Part shown: positions 13,551 through 30,968 of the stretch, piece after piece | How positions within the stretch are numbered: the first letter of the stretch is position 1 | How the letters are laid out: each line of letters opens with the position of its first letter | Source of the DNA: Trichoplax sp. H2 | Taxonomy: Eukaryota > Placozoa > Uniplacotomia > Trichoplacea | Length of the DNA stretch: 64,000 nt | Direction: 5' to 3' | Assembly: GCA_003344405.1 (NCBI GenBank) | Contig: NOWV01000033.1 | Coordinates: 186,001 to 250,000, forward strand | Notes under the pieces: generated by a model | What the model was told of the DNA's origin: nothing | Seen by the model: the letters and a program-made list of their open reading frames with translations, nothing else | Databases searched by the model: none | Translations under genes and position numbers: made by a program

Positions 13551-14980
13551 AATTATCGACAAAATAAAAAGTAAATTCCTACGATCTAAAACTACGAAAT
13601 ACGGTGTCAAGGAGCTGGTTACTTAATCGTCTGCGAAAAACCGACAGCGAAAGTACTTTGCAAAACGCTAGGCGCTAGTCTTATATACAGTAGGTGATTA
13701 ATGTGAATCTACCATCGACTCTGTATACTTAATACTATTAAATGTATTACCTATACATTCCTAAAACTCCGTGGGGCTCTTTTATAATCCCCTGAGAATT
13801 AAGAGTCCCAGGGGATTAACACACACTAAGGGGTCCCAGGGGATTATCTCATCAATTCATGTGTTTCCACAATTGTATAAAACGATTAACTATACAATAT
13901 TATTAATCCTGAACTCCTAAAATGGCCTCATTCTTATCGAGCGTTTATCTTCGACTGTGCCGACACTAATTGAACTTCAGCTAATCATAAAGTGCTAGTA
14001 CGATCGAAAATTATGATTAAAAGTCGTCTATAACTAGTAATTTATTAACGTTGCGCTTCATGTAGAACATGTATAATACAAGCATGATTAAACGTACACC
14101 AATGTATAGAACAGTGGTTCATCTCTAGGTGCTTAGGAGTGGAATAGCGTCGCTTTATTCTAATAGACTATTTGAAAGTAAGAATTGTATACGTCTGTTC
14201 TTCCATTGTGCCTCAGTAGTGGGTAATAACATCTAAACAAGATGGCCGTAGATTAAAGTCATTGTACATTACACAATTGAAAGTACAATTATATAATACT
14301 AAAGTTAATACTAGAAACTCTCAATCAGGAATAACTCTAAAGCAATTATTTGGTAATGATATGGATCGGGGTTTATTTTCAACTGTTCTACCTTATACAT
14401 ATCTAATTAACTATTTATTGACTTTTAAAATACTGCGCCTGAAGATGATATGCAAACTGCCGTACAATTATCTAAACTGATATTCAAGATATGATAATAG
14501 CACGATATCTTGTGCTAACGTGTGCTCGTACCGTAATAATCCCTAATTTCAACAGGTTATTTGCTATAAAATCTAATTTAGAAAAGGGATTTGTGAGTAA
14601 AACATGGTGGTAGTCCGTCATAAACCGCAATAAACTTTTACTAAAAGAACCCAAATTTGTAATGAATAAAACTCTTTTAAATTTTGGGGGAACTTTCTGA
14701 ACAGTATGCGTGCACTACTGGTAAAATCTAGAATAATAAAGTGTCACTACACTGCTACACAAACCAAAGCTAGTCAATAGTATGTAGACAACTAACGTAA
14801 AACTGGAACTTATTAAAACGTAAATTAAGCAACTTTTTACAGTATACTGAGCTACGCCTCAGTAGATATTGTTACTTCTCTATGTAACACTAAGATTGAC
14901 AGCGTAATAGTGATCAAAGTGTTGTAGTATCCGAACAGCTCGGTTAAAAGGTTTACTGTACTAAAAATTGAATATACTGA
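13551..14980 (-). promoter_or_regulatory. 5' flank / presumed promoter region of GDI-A
   Basis: Duplicated as 17581-18800 upstream of the orphan exon. The stretch GCAAAACGCTAGGCGCTA, about 130 bp upstream of the start codon, is shared exactly by both copies. A CCCCTGGGG-type palindromic cluster lies just beyond it. I see no convincing TATA box. The transcription start site is unknown. Confidence 0.45.
13784..13847. promoter_or_regulatory. Palindromic CCCCTG/CAGGGG cluster upstream of GDI-A
   Basis: ATAATCCCCTG at 13784 is followed by two inverted copies, CAGGGGATTA at 13809 and CAGGGGATTAT at 13837, so the first can pair with either. The equivalent position upstream of the orphan exon holds a perfect 19-base palindrome. 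It lies about 235-300 bp upstream of the start codon. A protein-binding or structural role is inference. Confidence 0.45.
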
Positions 14981-17535
14981 TCAACAAATTGCCCTACAAG
15001 TAACTAGCAAATTATTCGTTCAAATGAGCGGGAACATAATCTGCACAAAGCAATATATTAAAAGAAAATTCACGGCGAGGTTATCTTAATATACACGCTT
15101 CCTAGATAGCAACATCATTTTAATGGTTAAACCTGCATAACTACGAATATGGTATGGCTTTCCTCAAACGTAGAAGACTGGTATCTACTGCACATTATGA
15201 TTTATTAATATCCGACTTTCACCGATTTATTATTACTCATTTCGTGAGAATATATGAAATGTTGATACTTAATAGCAAAGGTAAGAAAGAGGATACTAAT
15301 GTAGCCTATAATTTCATATCAGTGTCAAATCTATTGCAAATATAAAAAAATGATAAACCATGATGTTTGTAAAGATTTCTGGATGTATTGTATCAGCAGA
15401 GAATTACGCTGGATAAAATCGAGGAAATTATAGCTTTTATCCCAGTCAGTGTTGAGAAAAATCGTACGTAGCCTGCCCAACTGTAGCTACCTAATTATAT
15501 CATTTTCACGCTATAAGTTAAGCGTGTAAACTTATTTTTTGTTAGAACTAACTCGATAAACGATTAAGATATCGTTTTTACACTTTATGTATGGAAATAC
15601 AAAATTGGAGAACTATTACTCTTGTATATAAGAACGAGCGATCGCAGTTTTACGCGTATACTAATTAAAGTACCCGATATCTCCCCAGTTCAATCGAATT
15701 ATAAATATTTTAAATATAGTAAAATACTACAAAGTAGATTATTAAACATAGATCATGTGCAGACGAGTATTCTGCAGTGTCATCTTAGGTTAACGACAGA
15801 TTATACGATACATAGCAACCTAGCGACATACTTAACATAAAGTAAGTAAATTTTACTACTCATGCGATGCTACTAGTAAATAGATACTTTAGATGGGCGA
15901 TAAAGTACTATAATCCGTGTCAAGATAATAGGGAAATAAACGTCATTAAACTCGATTAGTCATTTCTACGTGTTGGGCATTTTATCGCTAGTATTTCTCT
16001 AAACTCGTAGTATGATTTGATTAAAGTAATTTGAGCCGATAAAGCCTACTTATTTCCAACACAATAACAATCGTATATGCTGCGGTAGTGTTAACGCTTG
16101 AACGGAAAATCAAAACTATTTCATGTCTTATTTACTCTAATAAGTTGATACGAGATAAATTACAGTTTCATTACGATATCAGGAGATTTACATAATGACC
16201 AAAAGTACCTATGCTTATTAGATTGGGTAACTTTAGAGCATCGTGCTAGATGCTCTTTTATCTCTTTTCTTCTCTAATTTCAAGTCTTAATTTAAATAAT
16301 ATTCAATATGTAGCAATACTGCTATTCGGATAGGAAACAATACTACTTGTATAGTTTTCTAATTGAGATATTACTTTATTAAATCAGGAAGAGATAAAAT
16401 GAAGTATTAATGAAGGTTGGGCTGCTGTAAGCACTGGATACTACTTTGATCTTCTTTTTTCTCTTCGTAACTTCAAACAATAGTCTTATATACAGTAATA
16501 ATGTTATTGCCTGAATGAAAGACAAGTTTACCATTAGATGATTGATTGTCTGATTTGTGTTTTTATAACAAAAGGAAGTACGAATAAAATAGTAAGAATT
16601 TATATAATTATTGCAATATAAACAGATAAAATGGGGACGCTCTAGAGGATAGAAACTCCTTCTACTCTTATTCCGCTTCACATGGTACCCGGATAGTTAA
16701 TGTTTGCTTATGAATAAAGTTTGAGGTTACTGGTACCGGAACGCTAAATGTAAACAGTAGTTTTGCTCTACAATCATCACTCCCTGGTTGATCACAGGCC
16801 GAAGCAAAAACGAATATTTATAATACAAAGTAAAAGTAAAAAGTACAAGTACACACAGCTGTATACTATAAGCAAAGTATAACGAACGCAGGTTCTACAA
16901 ATACCTTATAATAATACAGATCAATCCATGGATAGATATATATATAGATAGCATTACATATTAGAGAGAAATTAAAAAATGTATTCTCAATTACAGTAAA
17001 TTAATTATAGATAGATAGATCGATAGATATCCGGTTGACCCTCTAACCTTTATCAAAGCTTAAGAGATTGATGTAAAGATTAACGGCTTCCACACACTAA
17101 TAAATTCGTACGATTTCTAGGCAATTAGCTTTACTAATCGTCAAAATAGGGTTAATTTATGAATTATCTATTAAATACAGTGACCGTAGTGCGTGTAGAT
17201 GTAAATAATAAAGTACTGTACGCTAGTGATTATTCAGTATCAGCGTGGTGAAATATACCAGTCATGGCAAAGGTGGCATTTTGCTTTGATGATTTTCGAT
17301 GTTTAAGCCCACAGGGAAATATTTCAACACTCAATCTAGAGTGACAAGTTATTTAATAGACTTGAGTTATCCACTCGGTTACGTTGTAAACATGCTACTA
17401 TATATTTAGAAACCATTGTGTCGCCGTTCACTAAGTGCATCTTCCCTTCATTTCTACTCATCGATTTCGGCATACAGTATATTCATAGATATTATATTAT
17501 ACAGTAAATCATTTCTAGTCATCACTATCGCTAAC

Positions 17536-17580
17536 CTTTAGACCGGTACCAAGCACAATCACATCATATTCCGAATTCAT
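17536..17580 (-). other. Orphan GDI exon 1, possible alternative first exon of GDI-A
   Basis: 45 bases encoding 15 residues identical to GDI-A exon 1 ([15 protein letters not shown]), followed by the same GTTAGC donor. Only one base differs from GDI-A exon 1 and it is synonymous (TCA to TCG). The next compatible acceptor downstream on the minus strand is GDI-A exon 2 at 10937, because GDI-A exon 1 has no acceptor of its own. A transcript starting here would therefore encode the same GDI-A protein through a 6.6-kb intron. It could equally be an unused relic. Confidence 0.6.
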
Positions 17581-17804
17581 GATTATCGATAAAATAAAAA
17601 GCAAGTTTCTACGATTCAAAACTGCGAAATTCGGTGTCAAAAGGTGTCAGTTCTTTTATCGTCTACGAAAAACTCCCAATGAAAGTATTTTGCAAAACGC
17701 TAGGCGCTAATCTTATATATGACATGGCTAAAACCCGATCTCGGCTAAGATGTATAATAGCCGGCTATTTACTGTACATTCCTAAAATTGTGAGGGACTC
17801 TTTC

Positions 17805-17823
17805 ATAATCCCCTGGGGATTAT
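17805..17823. promoter_or_regulatory. Perfect 19-base palindrome upstream of the orphan exon
   Basis: ATAATCCCCTGGGGATTAT has two 9-base arms around a single T and lies about 225-243 bp upstream of the orphan start codon. It corresponds in position to the CCCCTG/CAGGGG cluster upstream of GDI-A. I did not find it upstream of GDI-B. Confidence 0.5.
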
Positions 17824-19208
17824 CTTACCAATTCATGTGCTTCCACAATTATATACAACGGTTAACTGTATATTTGAGTGTACAATATTATTAATCCAGA
17901 AATAAATTAGCCTCATTCTTATCGAGGATTAATCTTCGGCTGTGCCTACACTAATCGAATTTCAGTTAATCACCAAGTGCCAATACGATCGAAGACTATA
18001 ATTGGAAATCGTCTATGTTTAGTGATTTATCAATTTCATATTTAGTATGTATAACACAAGTATGATTAAACGTACAACAGTGTGTAGAATGGTAGTTCGT
18101 CTCTAGGTGCTTGTTGCGGGCCCTAAGAGTGGAATATCACCGCTTTGTTCTAATGGACTATTTAAGAGTAAGTACTGTATACGTCTGTACTTCGTTTGTG
18201 CCTTAGTAGTGGGTAATTATGCCGAAATAAGATGACCGTAGATTCAAGTCGTTGTACATTACACAATTAAAAATACAAATAGATCGTAGTACAATACTAA
18301 AATTAATACTAGAAACTGTCAAGCAGGAGTGACTCTAAAGTTCTAATTATTTGGATCAGAGTTTACTTTCGACTGTCCTATTTCTATACATATCCAATTG
18401 ATTAATTATTAGCTTCTAAAATACTACGCTTGAAGATAATATACAAACTACCGCATAATAATCTAGAATGATATTCAAGATTTGATACCGATACAATATC
18501 CTGTACTAACGTGTGCTGGTATGCGTGTACAACTGGCAAAACCCAGAATAATAATTATTATAATAAACGTGCCATTCCAGTCGTACACAAATCAAAGCTA
18601 TTCAATAGTATGTAGACGGCTAACGTAAAACTAGAAATTATCAAAACGTAAATTAATCAACCCCTTACAGTGTACTGAGCTACGCCTCAATAGATATTAT
18701 TACTTCTCTATCCAACGTTACGATTGACAGCGTAATAGTGATAAAAGCGTCGTAATATCCGAATACCCCGGTTAAAAAGGTATACCATACTAAAAATTGA
18801 ATTTATTGGTCAACATACAGCTTTACAAATAATTATATAACAAATCACCTCATTGCTTAAAAGGTTAAATCTATATAACTACATGCAACTATATAAGCAT
18901 TATTCTAGAATTTTATCTCAGGCACTTATTTTGAATTTTAATACTTCAATTTTCTAGCGCCAATGTGAAGAACAAAGAGGGGAAAAAAGACCACAGTGTG
19001 CAGAGGCAAGATTAAGATCTGCACAAATAGTATAATATGCCGGCTACTAAGTACGTCTTTGCTAATAAGAACACTAATGTAGTATTCCGATAACTGAACA
19101 CTGTAAACGGTGTAACACACGAAGCAATTACAAATTCATCATTACTACATTGCCAAAGCCAAAGACGTTTTTAGATTTACTTAAAACATTTAGAGAAAGT
19201 GTTACCAC

Positions 19209-25116
<5,908 letters not shown>

Positions 25117-25307
25117 GATTGTCGACTAAATTGAGAGCAATTTTTTTCCGATGGAAACAACCAAATATCGCCCAAGAATGCAAAAGAGGAGCTGATTCTT
25201 TTTTCGTCGTCGACCTGTCCACTGGTTGGTTTGCATGCAGTACGTGGTTACGTGTCTGCTGTCAACACGCTACAGTACAGTACAGTAGTGTATTGTACTG
25301 TAAGGAG

Positions 25308-26600
25308 GAATTCTTGCAGTTAGAGTACTGTACTGTACAGTACAAATAATCTACAGTGCTGTACTGTACTGTACACTAGTGTACAGTGTACAGTACAGTA
25401 GAAATTGAGATACAGTACTGTACAGTATCATCGTTTAAGCTATTTACGCTGAGTATCTGAGTAATCGGGGTTATTATGGCTGGGCCTACTGTACAGGTAA
25501 CAGTACAAGATAGTACAGTACTGTACAGTACTGTGTACAGTATAAGTACTGTATGTACAGTACTGTACTGTACTGTACATTGTACTGGTTACAGTGCGAG
25601 ATAGTGTAAGTATGTACTGTACACTGTACTGTCCGTAACTGTACTGTACAGTATGGTTTTTTCTGAACTCTACAGTACAGTACTACCGTATGCGAATGCA
25701 ATGTACTGTACGAGTACCTGAAATCTGGACACGATCAAGATGGTACTGAGCTGTTTCTTACGTTTCTTTAACTCGTACTCACAAACCCTCATGGCCTACT
25801 GTACACTGTACAGTAGAAGCATTTTGAAAGGTAGTATCGCTAGAGTACATTACACTCCTGCGCTGTTAAAACTCAAGATTGTAGTACCGGGACTTCCAAG
25901 ACTAATCATAGTCTTCCAAGCCCCTGGTAGTACGAATTCTTGCAGTTAGAGTACTGTACTGTACAGTACAAATAATCTACAGTGCTGTACTGTACTGTAC
26001 ACTAGTGTACAGTGTACAGTACAGTAGAAATTGAGATACAGTACTGTACAGTATCATCGTTTAAGCTATTTACGCTGAGTATCTGAGTAATCGGGGTTAT
26101 TATGGCTGGGCCTACTGTACAGGTAACAGTACAAGATAGTACAGTACTGTACAGTACTGTGTACAGTATAAGTACTGTATGTACAGTACTGTACTGTACT
26201 GTACATTGTACTGGTTACAGTGCGAGATAGTGTAAGTATGTACTGTACACTGTACTGTCCGTAACTGTACTGTACAGTATGGTTTTTTCTGAACTCTACA
26301 GTACAGTACTACCGTATGCGAATGCAATGTACTGTACGAGTACCTGAAATCTGGACACGATCAAGATGGTACTGAGCTGTTTCTTACGTTTCTTTAACTC
26401 GTACTCACAAACCCTCATGGCCTACTGTACACTGTACAGTAGAAGCATTTTGAAAGGTAGTATCGCTAGAGTACTGTACACTCCTGCGCTGTTAAAACTA
26501 TATTTTTTCCACCGTTGTGCTCAAAACAAACAGGATTGTAGTACCGGGGACTTCCAAGACTAATCATAGTCTTCCAAGTTCCAAGCCCCTGGTAGTACCA
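25308..26600. repeat. Two near-identical 626-bp direct repeats
   Basis: The unit beginning GAATTCTTGCAGTTAGAG at 25308 starts again at 25934, exactly 626 bp later, and stays almost identical throughout. One visible change is ACATTACACTCC versus ACTGTACACTCC. The second copy has an insertion of about 38 bp near 26500 after GCTGTTAAAACT. Such identity in noncoding DNA means either a very recent duplication or an assembly effect. Confidence 0.9.
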
Positions 26601-26822
26601 TACTGTATACTGTACAGTGTACAGTATATCTGGACACTGGACAGTACAGTACTGTACTGTACAGTACCAAAAAGAAAGAGATGGTAAGCGAAACGCTTGT
26701 TGACCATACCACTGTAATAATGTGAAAGCTGATTATTTTAAAGCTCATTTCAACTGTATCGCATGTCTGTAATGGTGCACTATACTGTCCGCGATCGATA
26801 TCCAAATTAGCTGCGATTAGCC

Positions 26823-26842
26823 NNNNNNNNNNNNNNNNNNNN
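26823..26842. other. Assembly gap of 20 N
   Basis: Twenty N lie inside the repeat cluster. The left flank (about 26600-26822) reappears at about 27031-27236, and the right flank (26843-26966) repeats sequence from 25816-25932. Twenty is a placeholder-like size, so copy number and order here are uncertain. Confidence 0.98.
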
Positions 26843-27236
26843 AGAAGCATTTTGAAAGGTAGTATCGCTAGAGTACATTACACTCCTGCGCTGTTAAAAC
26901 TCAAGATTGTAGTACCGGGACTTCCAAGACTAATCATAGTCTTCCAAGCCCCTGGTAGTACCATATACTGTACAGTGTACAGTATTGTCATGGACAAGGA
27001 CCACTAGAAATACAGTGTACTGTACTGTACTGTACAGTATATCTGGACACTGGACAGTACAGTACTGTACTGTACAGTACCAAAAAGAAAGAGATGGTAA
27101 GCGAAACGCTTGTTGACCATACCACTGTAATAATGTGAAAGCTGATTATTTTAAAGCTCATTTCAACTGTATCGCATGTCTGTAATGGTGCACTATACTG
27201 TCCGCGATCGATATCCAAATTAGCTGCGATTAGCCT
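26843..27236. repeat. Further partial copies of the 626-bp unit and its neighbour
   Basis: 26843-26966 repeats the 3' part of the 626-bp unit, from AGAAGCATTTTGAAAGG to CCCCTGGTAGTACC. About 27031-27236 repeats 26600-26822, from TATATCTGGACACTGG to GCTGCGATTAGCC. A stretch of about 70 bp near 26980-27040 is present only in this copy. The order suggests a higher-order unit that was itself duplicated, with the gap at the junction. Confidence 0.85.
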
Positions 27237-27593
27237 ACTAAGTTGATTTGAAGCTGCCATTGGGACACGCTTTCTTCAGCAGCGTATCGTAGCCACTTTT
27301 TACTCAACTCACCTTTGCCTGTCCGTCCCTCTCTCTTTCTTTCCCCAAGTCCTCGGTCGAATGCTACTGTACTTAGTACTGAAGCTAGTACAGTACTGTA
27401 GCCTGTAGGACTGCGACAATCCAACTCGTGTCCTTCTCCAATTCCTTCTTGTGTAAGAAATAGAATTGAGAATTGATTTGGTTCCTTCTTCATCGAGTGG
27501 ATATACATGCTAAATCAATATTTTATCTTTGCTTGTTTTCAACACTAGACTGTACAGTAGATACTAAGAAAAAATTAATATCCTTCGATCAAA

Positions 27594-29703
27594 ATGAACA
27601 TCCGAAACGCAACGGTTAGTCTATGATGAGGTTGTATGGTGTAGACAGCCAATGTTGGACCATGCTTTTGATCATCAATAACTTAGTAGAAGAGTAATAG
27701 TTCAAATGATTCTATTTTAGCCTGCATTATCACGGCCACGGATTCTTTGCTATTGATGATATCTATTTTTAAATGTCTTGCGCTGCTGATACCTTCGATT
27801 TACACTCTAAAACCTTTTTCAGCAAATGACAGATAGCTACACTAGTTCGATGAGCATTCAAAATCGCAAAGAGAATGTACAACACTACAGTATACATTAA
27901 TAACATGACTGAATAGGGTCAATTTGTACGACTAAACAAAGTCAACCTGGGCTTGCATCTAGCTTTCCTAGTATCTTGTGCTACTCAGATCTTTCAAATA
28001 AGCGACAGATAGTCGATTTATTACACATGCAACATAGCAAAGATATTACTACTGTAGAACCGGACATTATCGATATTAGTCTAGATTCTAGGAGGACACG
28101 GTAATGGAAGAAATACTCTTTAACTGAGGCCAGACAAGATCGAGCTGTCCTAATGTTTCCGACCTTCCTTTAACGGAATCAACTTACACTCATATCTTTT
28201 CTATATCCATAATGAACAGATAGCCGATTTGATGAATATGCAAAATTGTAATTTGCTATGCTTACCGGAGAATTATCAAATGAAATACTACTTGTATCAT
28301 GGCCTTTCATGGCCCCAGGTAAAGTATGAAATACTTGCGCTGTGCCTAGCCTCTAATACGTCAGCTCGCCGCATTAATCAATTTTTCAATATCCATGTGG
28401 TTAATGAATAAATTGGCGCAGTAGCTTTCAATAATTAATTAATACACGGTTATTAATCTTTTACTATTATATTTAGTTGTCATTTCTAGCTGAAGATGAT
28501 AAAGGGTCTGTTGTTGGTTACGTCTTAGCTAAAATGTAAGTCAAAATACTGCAAGTTATCTGCAGTATTCATACTGTATGCGTTTAAAGATAGAATTGAG
28601 GGTCCAACAAACACCAATATACTTTATATGCATTGGATAGGGAAGAAGAGTCGGATGAAGCACCTCATGGCCATATTACTTCGTTGGTATGCTACTGTGA
28701 TACAATTATTGTACCCAAAAAAGTATACTTTACCACCATTTCTAATTGAACAACATACAGTAGGCCCTACCTTGACGGTACTATTCATATTGTACTTTTG
28801 CTTTGGAATTAGTAAATAGCTCGCTACATGCCTATTGCAAAGCTTAAGGTCATCATATAACAGTATCATAGAGCCACAACAACTGTTTCTAGCGTTATAC
28901 ATAGATTGAGTAATTTACCCTAGACTTTTGTTATATTATACGTATAGGCGGTTCGAAGATCACATCGCCGATTAGGATTAGCTAGAACCTTGATGGACTT
29001 GGTAACTATTTGAATTCTTCACTTTGTAGCATATTGATTATCGTACTAGTACTCTTTCAAGTAACGGTGTCTTCCCTATATAGTCATCCAAAGCAATGGT
29101 AGAATGTTTTAATGCTAAATATGTATCACTTCATGTTCGCAAAAGGTAATTCTATAGAAAATTTCCTACTTGCCATGATTTTATAAACTAGCACACCATT
29201 ACTGTTGTACAATTTTTACGTTTGGACAATCAAATTAATATTCTATTACTTGTTGTAAATCAATTATAGCAATCGAGCGGCTCTACATCTCTACAAGAAC
29301 GCTTTAAGCTTTGCGTAAGATTTAAAAACTTGTAATGCCTATGTAGTTATTGACATACAGTACTCGAGCAAATTCAATTCTAACATCTGATTTAAAAACT
29401 TGCAACACCTACGTAGTTCTCTACTGTACATTGAGTACTGGAGCAAATTCAATTCCAATATCTTATTAAATGTATATATATACGGTAAATCAGTCAATCA
29501 AATGCTTCTGTATCTTTAATACAATAACCAGCTAAGATTGAACATCTCTTACTTTTATGTATGAAAAGATTCTAAACTTGTATTTACGTATGCTATCGTA
29601 AAATAGTATTTCCGAAATTGAACCGAAATATTATGCTGATGGAGAAGATGCATATGCTATGAAGCGGGTTTTAACACATTTAACTGCCGACGCAAAGGTA
29701 TAA
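27594..29703 (+). CDS. NAA10: N-alpha-acetyltransferase 10, NatA catalytic subunit (8 exons)
   Basis: Exons: 27594-27614, 28220-28318, 28477-28535, 28641-28686, 28948-29001, 29084-29145, 29270-29314, 29607-29703; they join into 160 codons plus TAA. NAA10, with the NAA15 scaffold on the ribosome, acetylates N-termini exposed after Met removal. The sequence follows the family closely: MNIRNA at the start, [14 protein letters not shown] with Glu24 and Tyr26, HGLSWPQ, the acetyl-CoA-binding RRLGLA at 82-87, [15 protein letters not shown] and [16 protein letters not shown]. It ends right after the GNAT core and lacks the long tail of the human protein (235 aa). The stop comes from an AAG-GTA-TAA run where GTATAA could also act as a splice donor. 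An AATAAA at 29726-29731 favours termination here. It lies head-to-head with GDI-B and tail-to-tail with SSADH-1. Confidence 0.95.
29319..29464. repeat. Two-copy about 72-bp direct repeat in NAA10 intron 7
   Basis: GATTTAAAAACTTGTAATGC...GAGCAAATTCAATTCTAA is followed by GATTTAAAAACTTGCAACAC...GAGCAAATTCAATTCCAA. The copies are similar but diverged. No function is suggested. Confidence 0.8.
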
Positions 29704-30968
29704 AATGTTGCAACATGATTACACGAATAAATTGATAAACCTTCTACGCCCTGTAATTCACTACTATCGAAATTTTAATGTACTAAATATTACCAGAAGT
29801 AGCGGTTGATCACTTTTTCTTAAATCCTGGCTTTGGTAATTTGTCAATTGTTAATCAAAGCAATTCTAAGAAAAAGTATATGAAATGCATTGTTTAAAGC
29901 CCTCTGCATAAGATCTGTCAACAGCAGGCTTGCGTTAGAGGGAAGATAGCATTGCGATATCAGCTATTAAATATCCTGGCTACTCAAAGTATTTGCGTTA
30001 TTCACATCTTACCTATATTAACTTTACGGAAATCTTTTTTACGATCAACTGTTTCAACTATATCGATACGTTCGTTACCGCATGAAATATACCTTACTAT
30101 TACTTTTTCGTCATAATTCCTTTTTGCAATCTTAATCTAATCCTACTCCTTATGTGAATGCTAGCGTTACACCATCGTTAGTCTGTACTTGTATATAAAA
30201 TCTGCTAAAATGTATATGCGCGCAATAGTAAGAAAAAGTAGTCAATGTAAAGACTTGCTCACGTAAAATATCTCATGCAATTCTACTTCTAGACTGAGGC
30301 ATCAAACTAACAAATGGTTATACTTCGTCAGGACACACTACAGGTTAGCAATCGGTTATACATTATCTAAACACTGTTTAAATTTGACAACTTTAGCTTA
30401 CCGCCTGTACGTCTAAAATTTTGACTAGAAACCAACAGAACGGGCACCTATCTCCTATCTACCAAATATTTACTAATCTAATCATAATATTACTATTGTA
30501 TATTACTAATATAACTAGCAGAGCCATCTACTAATGTTGTTTAAATTGTAGCACTTTCGAATGTAAGTTTATCAATGTAATAAAATTATTTTATTTCGGA
30601 AAAGCTTTCTGTGAAATGATTAGTTCAGGTTTATCATATCAAGTATACCCATTAAATGTGTACAATAATGTAAACGAAAATGCTTCATCGTGTAGACAAG
30701 CTAAAATCTAGACTAACGTCATTAGTTTTATTGAGATAACTGATACATTTATTAAATTCATCACTAGCATAGGTTCTGTAGTGTTTTTCCCCTTTACGCT
30801 ATCAATGTTTGGTTAGCTAGCCAGATTGAAACTTACAAAAGTGTGAAGACAAAATGTAATTCATTTTATAATCAGCTAATACATCTTCAAACTCATCACT
30901 AGCAATAACCACTGTATTTTTTTCACCTTAAACTATAAATCGCCATTGAGCTATACGAAATCTGTATT
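29704..30968. other. Tail-to-tail intergenic region, NAA10 to SSADH-1
   Basis: AT-rich, with no recognisable exon on either strand. It should hold both 3' ends: AATAAA at 29726-29731 on the plus strand, and its complement TTTATT at 30727-30732, about 240 bp past the SSADH-1 stop. Confidence 0.5.

Larger units (their letters stand above)
14985..18810 (-). pseudogene. Gutted third GDI copy: part of intron 1, exon 1 and 5' flank only
   Basis: From about 15.18 kb this aligns with GDI-A intron 1 (about 11.2 kb onward), exon 1 and the GDI-A 5' flank up to about 14.98 kb. At its right end, near 18.81 kb, it runs into sequence matching the 3' flank of a GDI gene. Near 14.99 kb GDI-A's 5' flank also passes into weakly 3'-flank-like sequence. 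This is the layout expected of a tandem triplication in which the middle copy lost exons 2-13. Intron and flank have drifted visibly from GDI-A, with many substitutions and small indels. No exon from 2 to 13 is found between 15 and 18.8 kb. Confidence 0.75.
25260..27062. repeat. TGTACAGTAC palindromic-repeat island
   Basis: Dense runs of overlapping TGTAC, CAGTAC, TACTGTA and GTACTG. Because these units are self-complementary, the same words read on both strands and long imperfect hairpins are possible. Densest stretches: 25269-25440, 25480-25690 and their duplicate copies, 26597-26670 and 26966-27080. Open frames rich in Tyr, Cys, Thr and Val arise on both strands from the repeats and are not genes. 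Confidence 0.85.
25117..27593. promoter_or_regulatory. Divergent intergenic region between GDI-B (minus) and NAA10 (plus)
   Basis: The two start codons face away from each other across 2.48 kb, so both promoters must lie here unless there are distant untranslated exons. Most of the region is TGTACAGTAC-type palindromic repeat and tandem duplication. Unique sequence remains only next to each gene, roughly 25.12-25.26 kb and 27.24-27.59 kb. No clear core promoter motif can be assigned by eye. Confidence 0.5.

Noticed and set aside
15622-17894. Plus-strand frames of 72 and 86 codons in the middle GDI remnant
   Set aside because: They are not conserved in the homologous GDI-A segment and lie antisense to intron 1 and exon 1.
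25486-25701. Identical 71-codon minus-strand frames at 25486-25701 and 26112-26327
   Set aside because: They are translations of the TGTACAGTAC repeat and are duplicated because the 626-bp DNA unit is. The protein is low-complexity Tyr/Cys/Thr/Val.
26560-26850. Minus-strand frame running through the N gap
   Set aside because: It contains unknown residues from the gap and lies in duplicated noncoding repeat.
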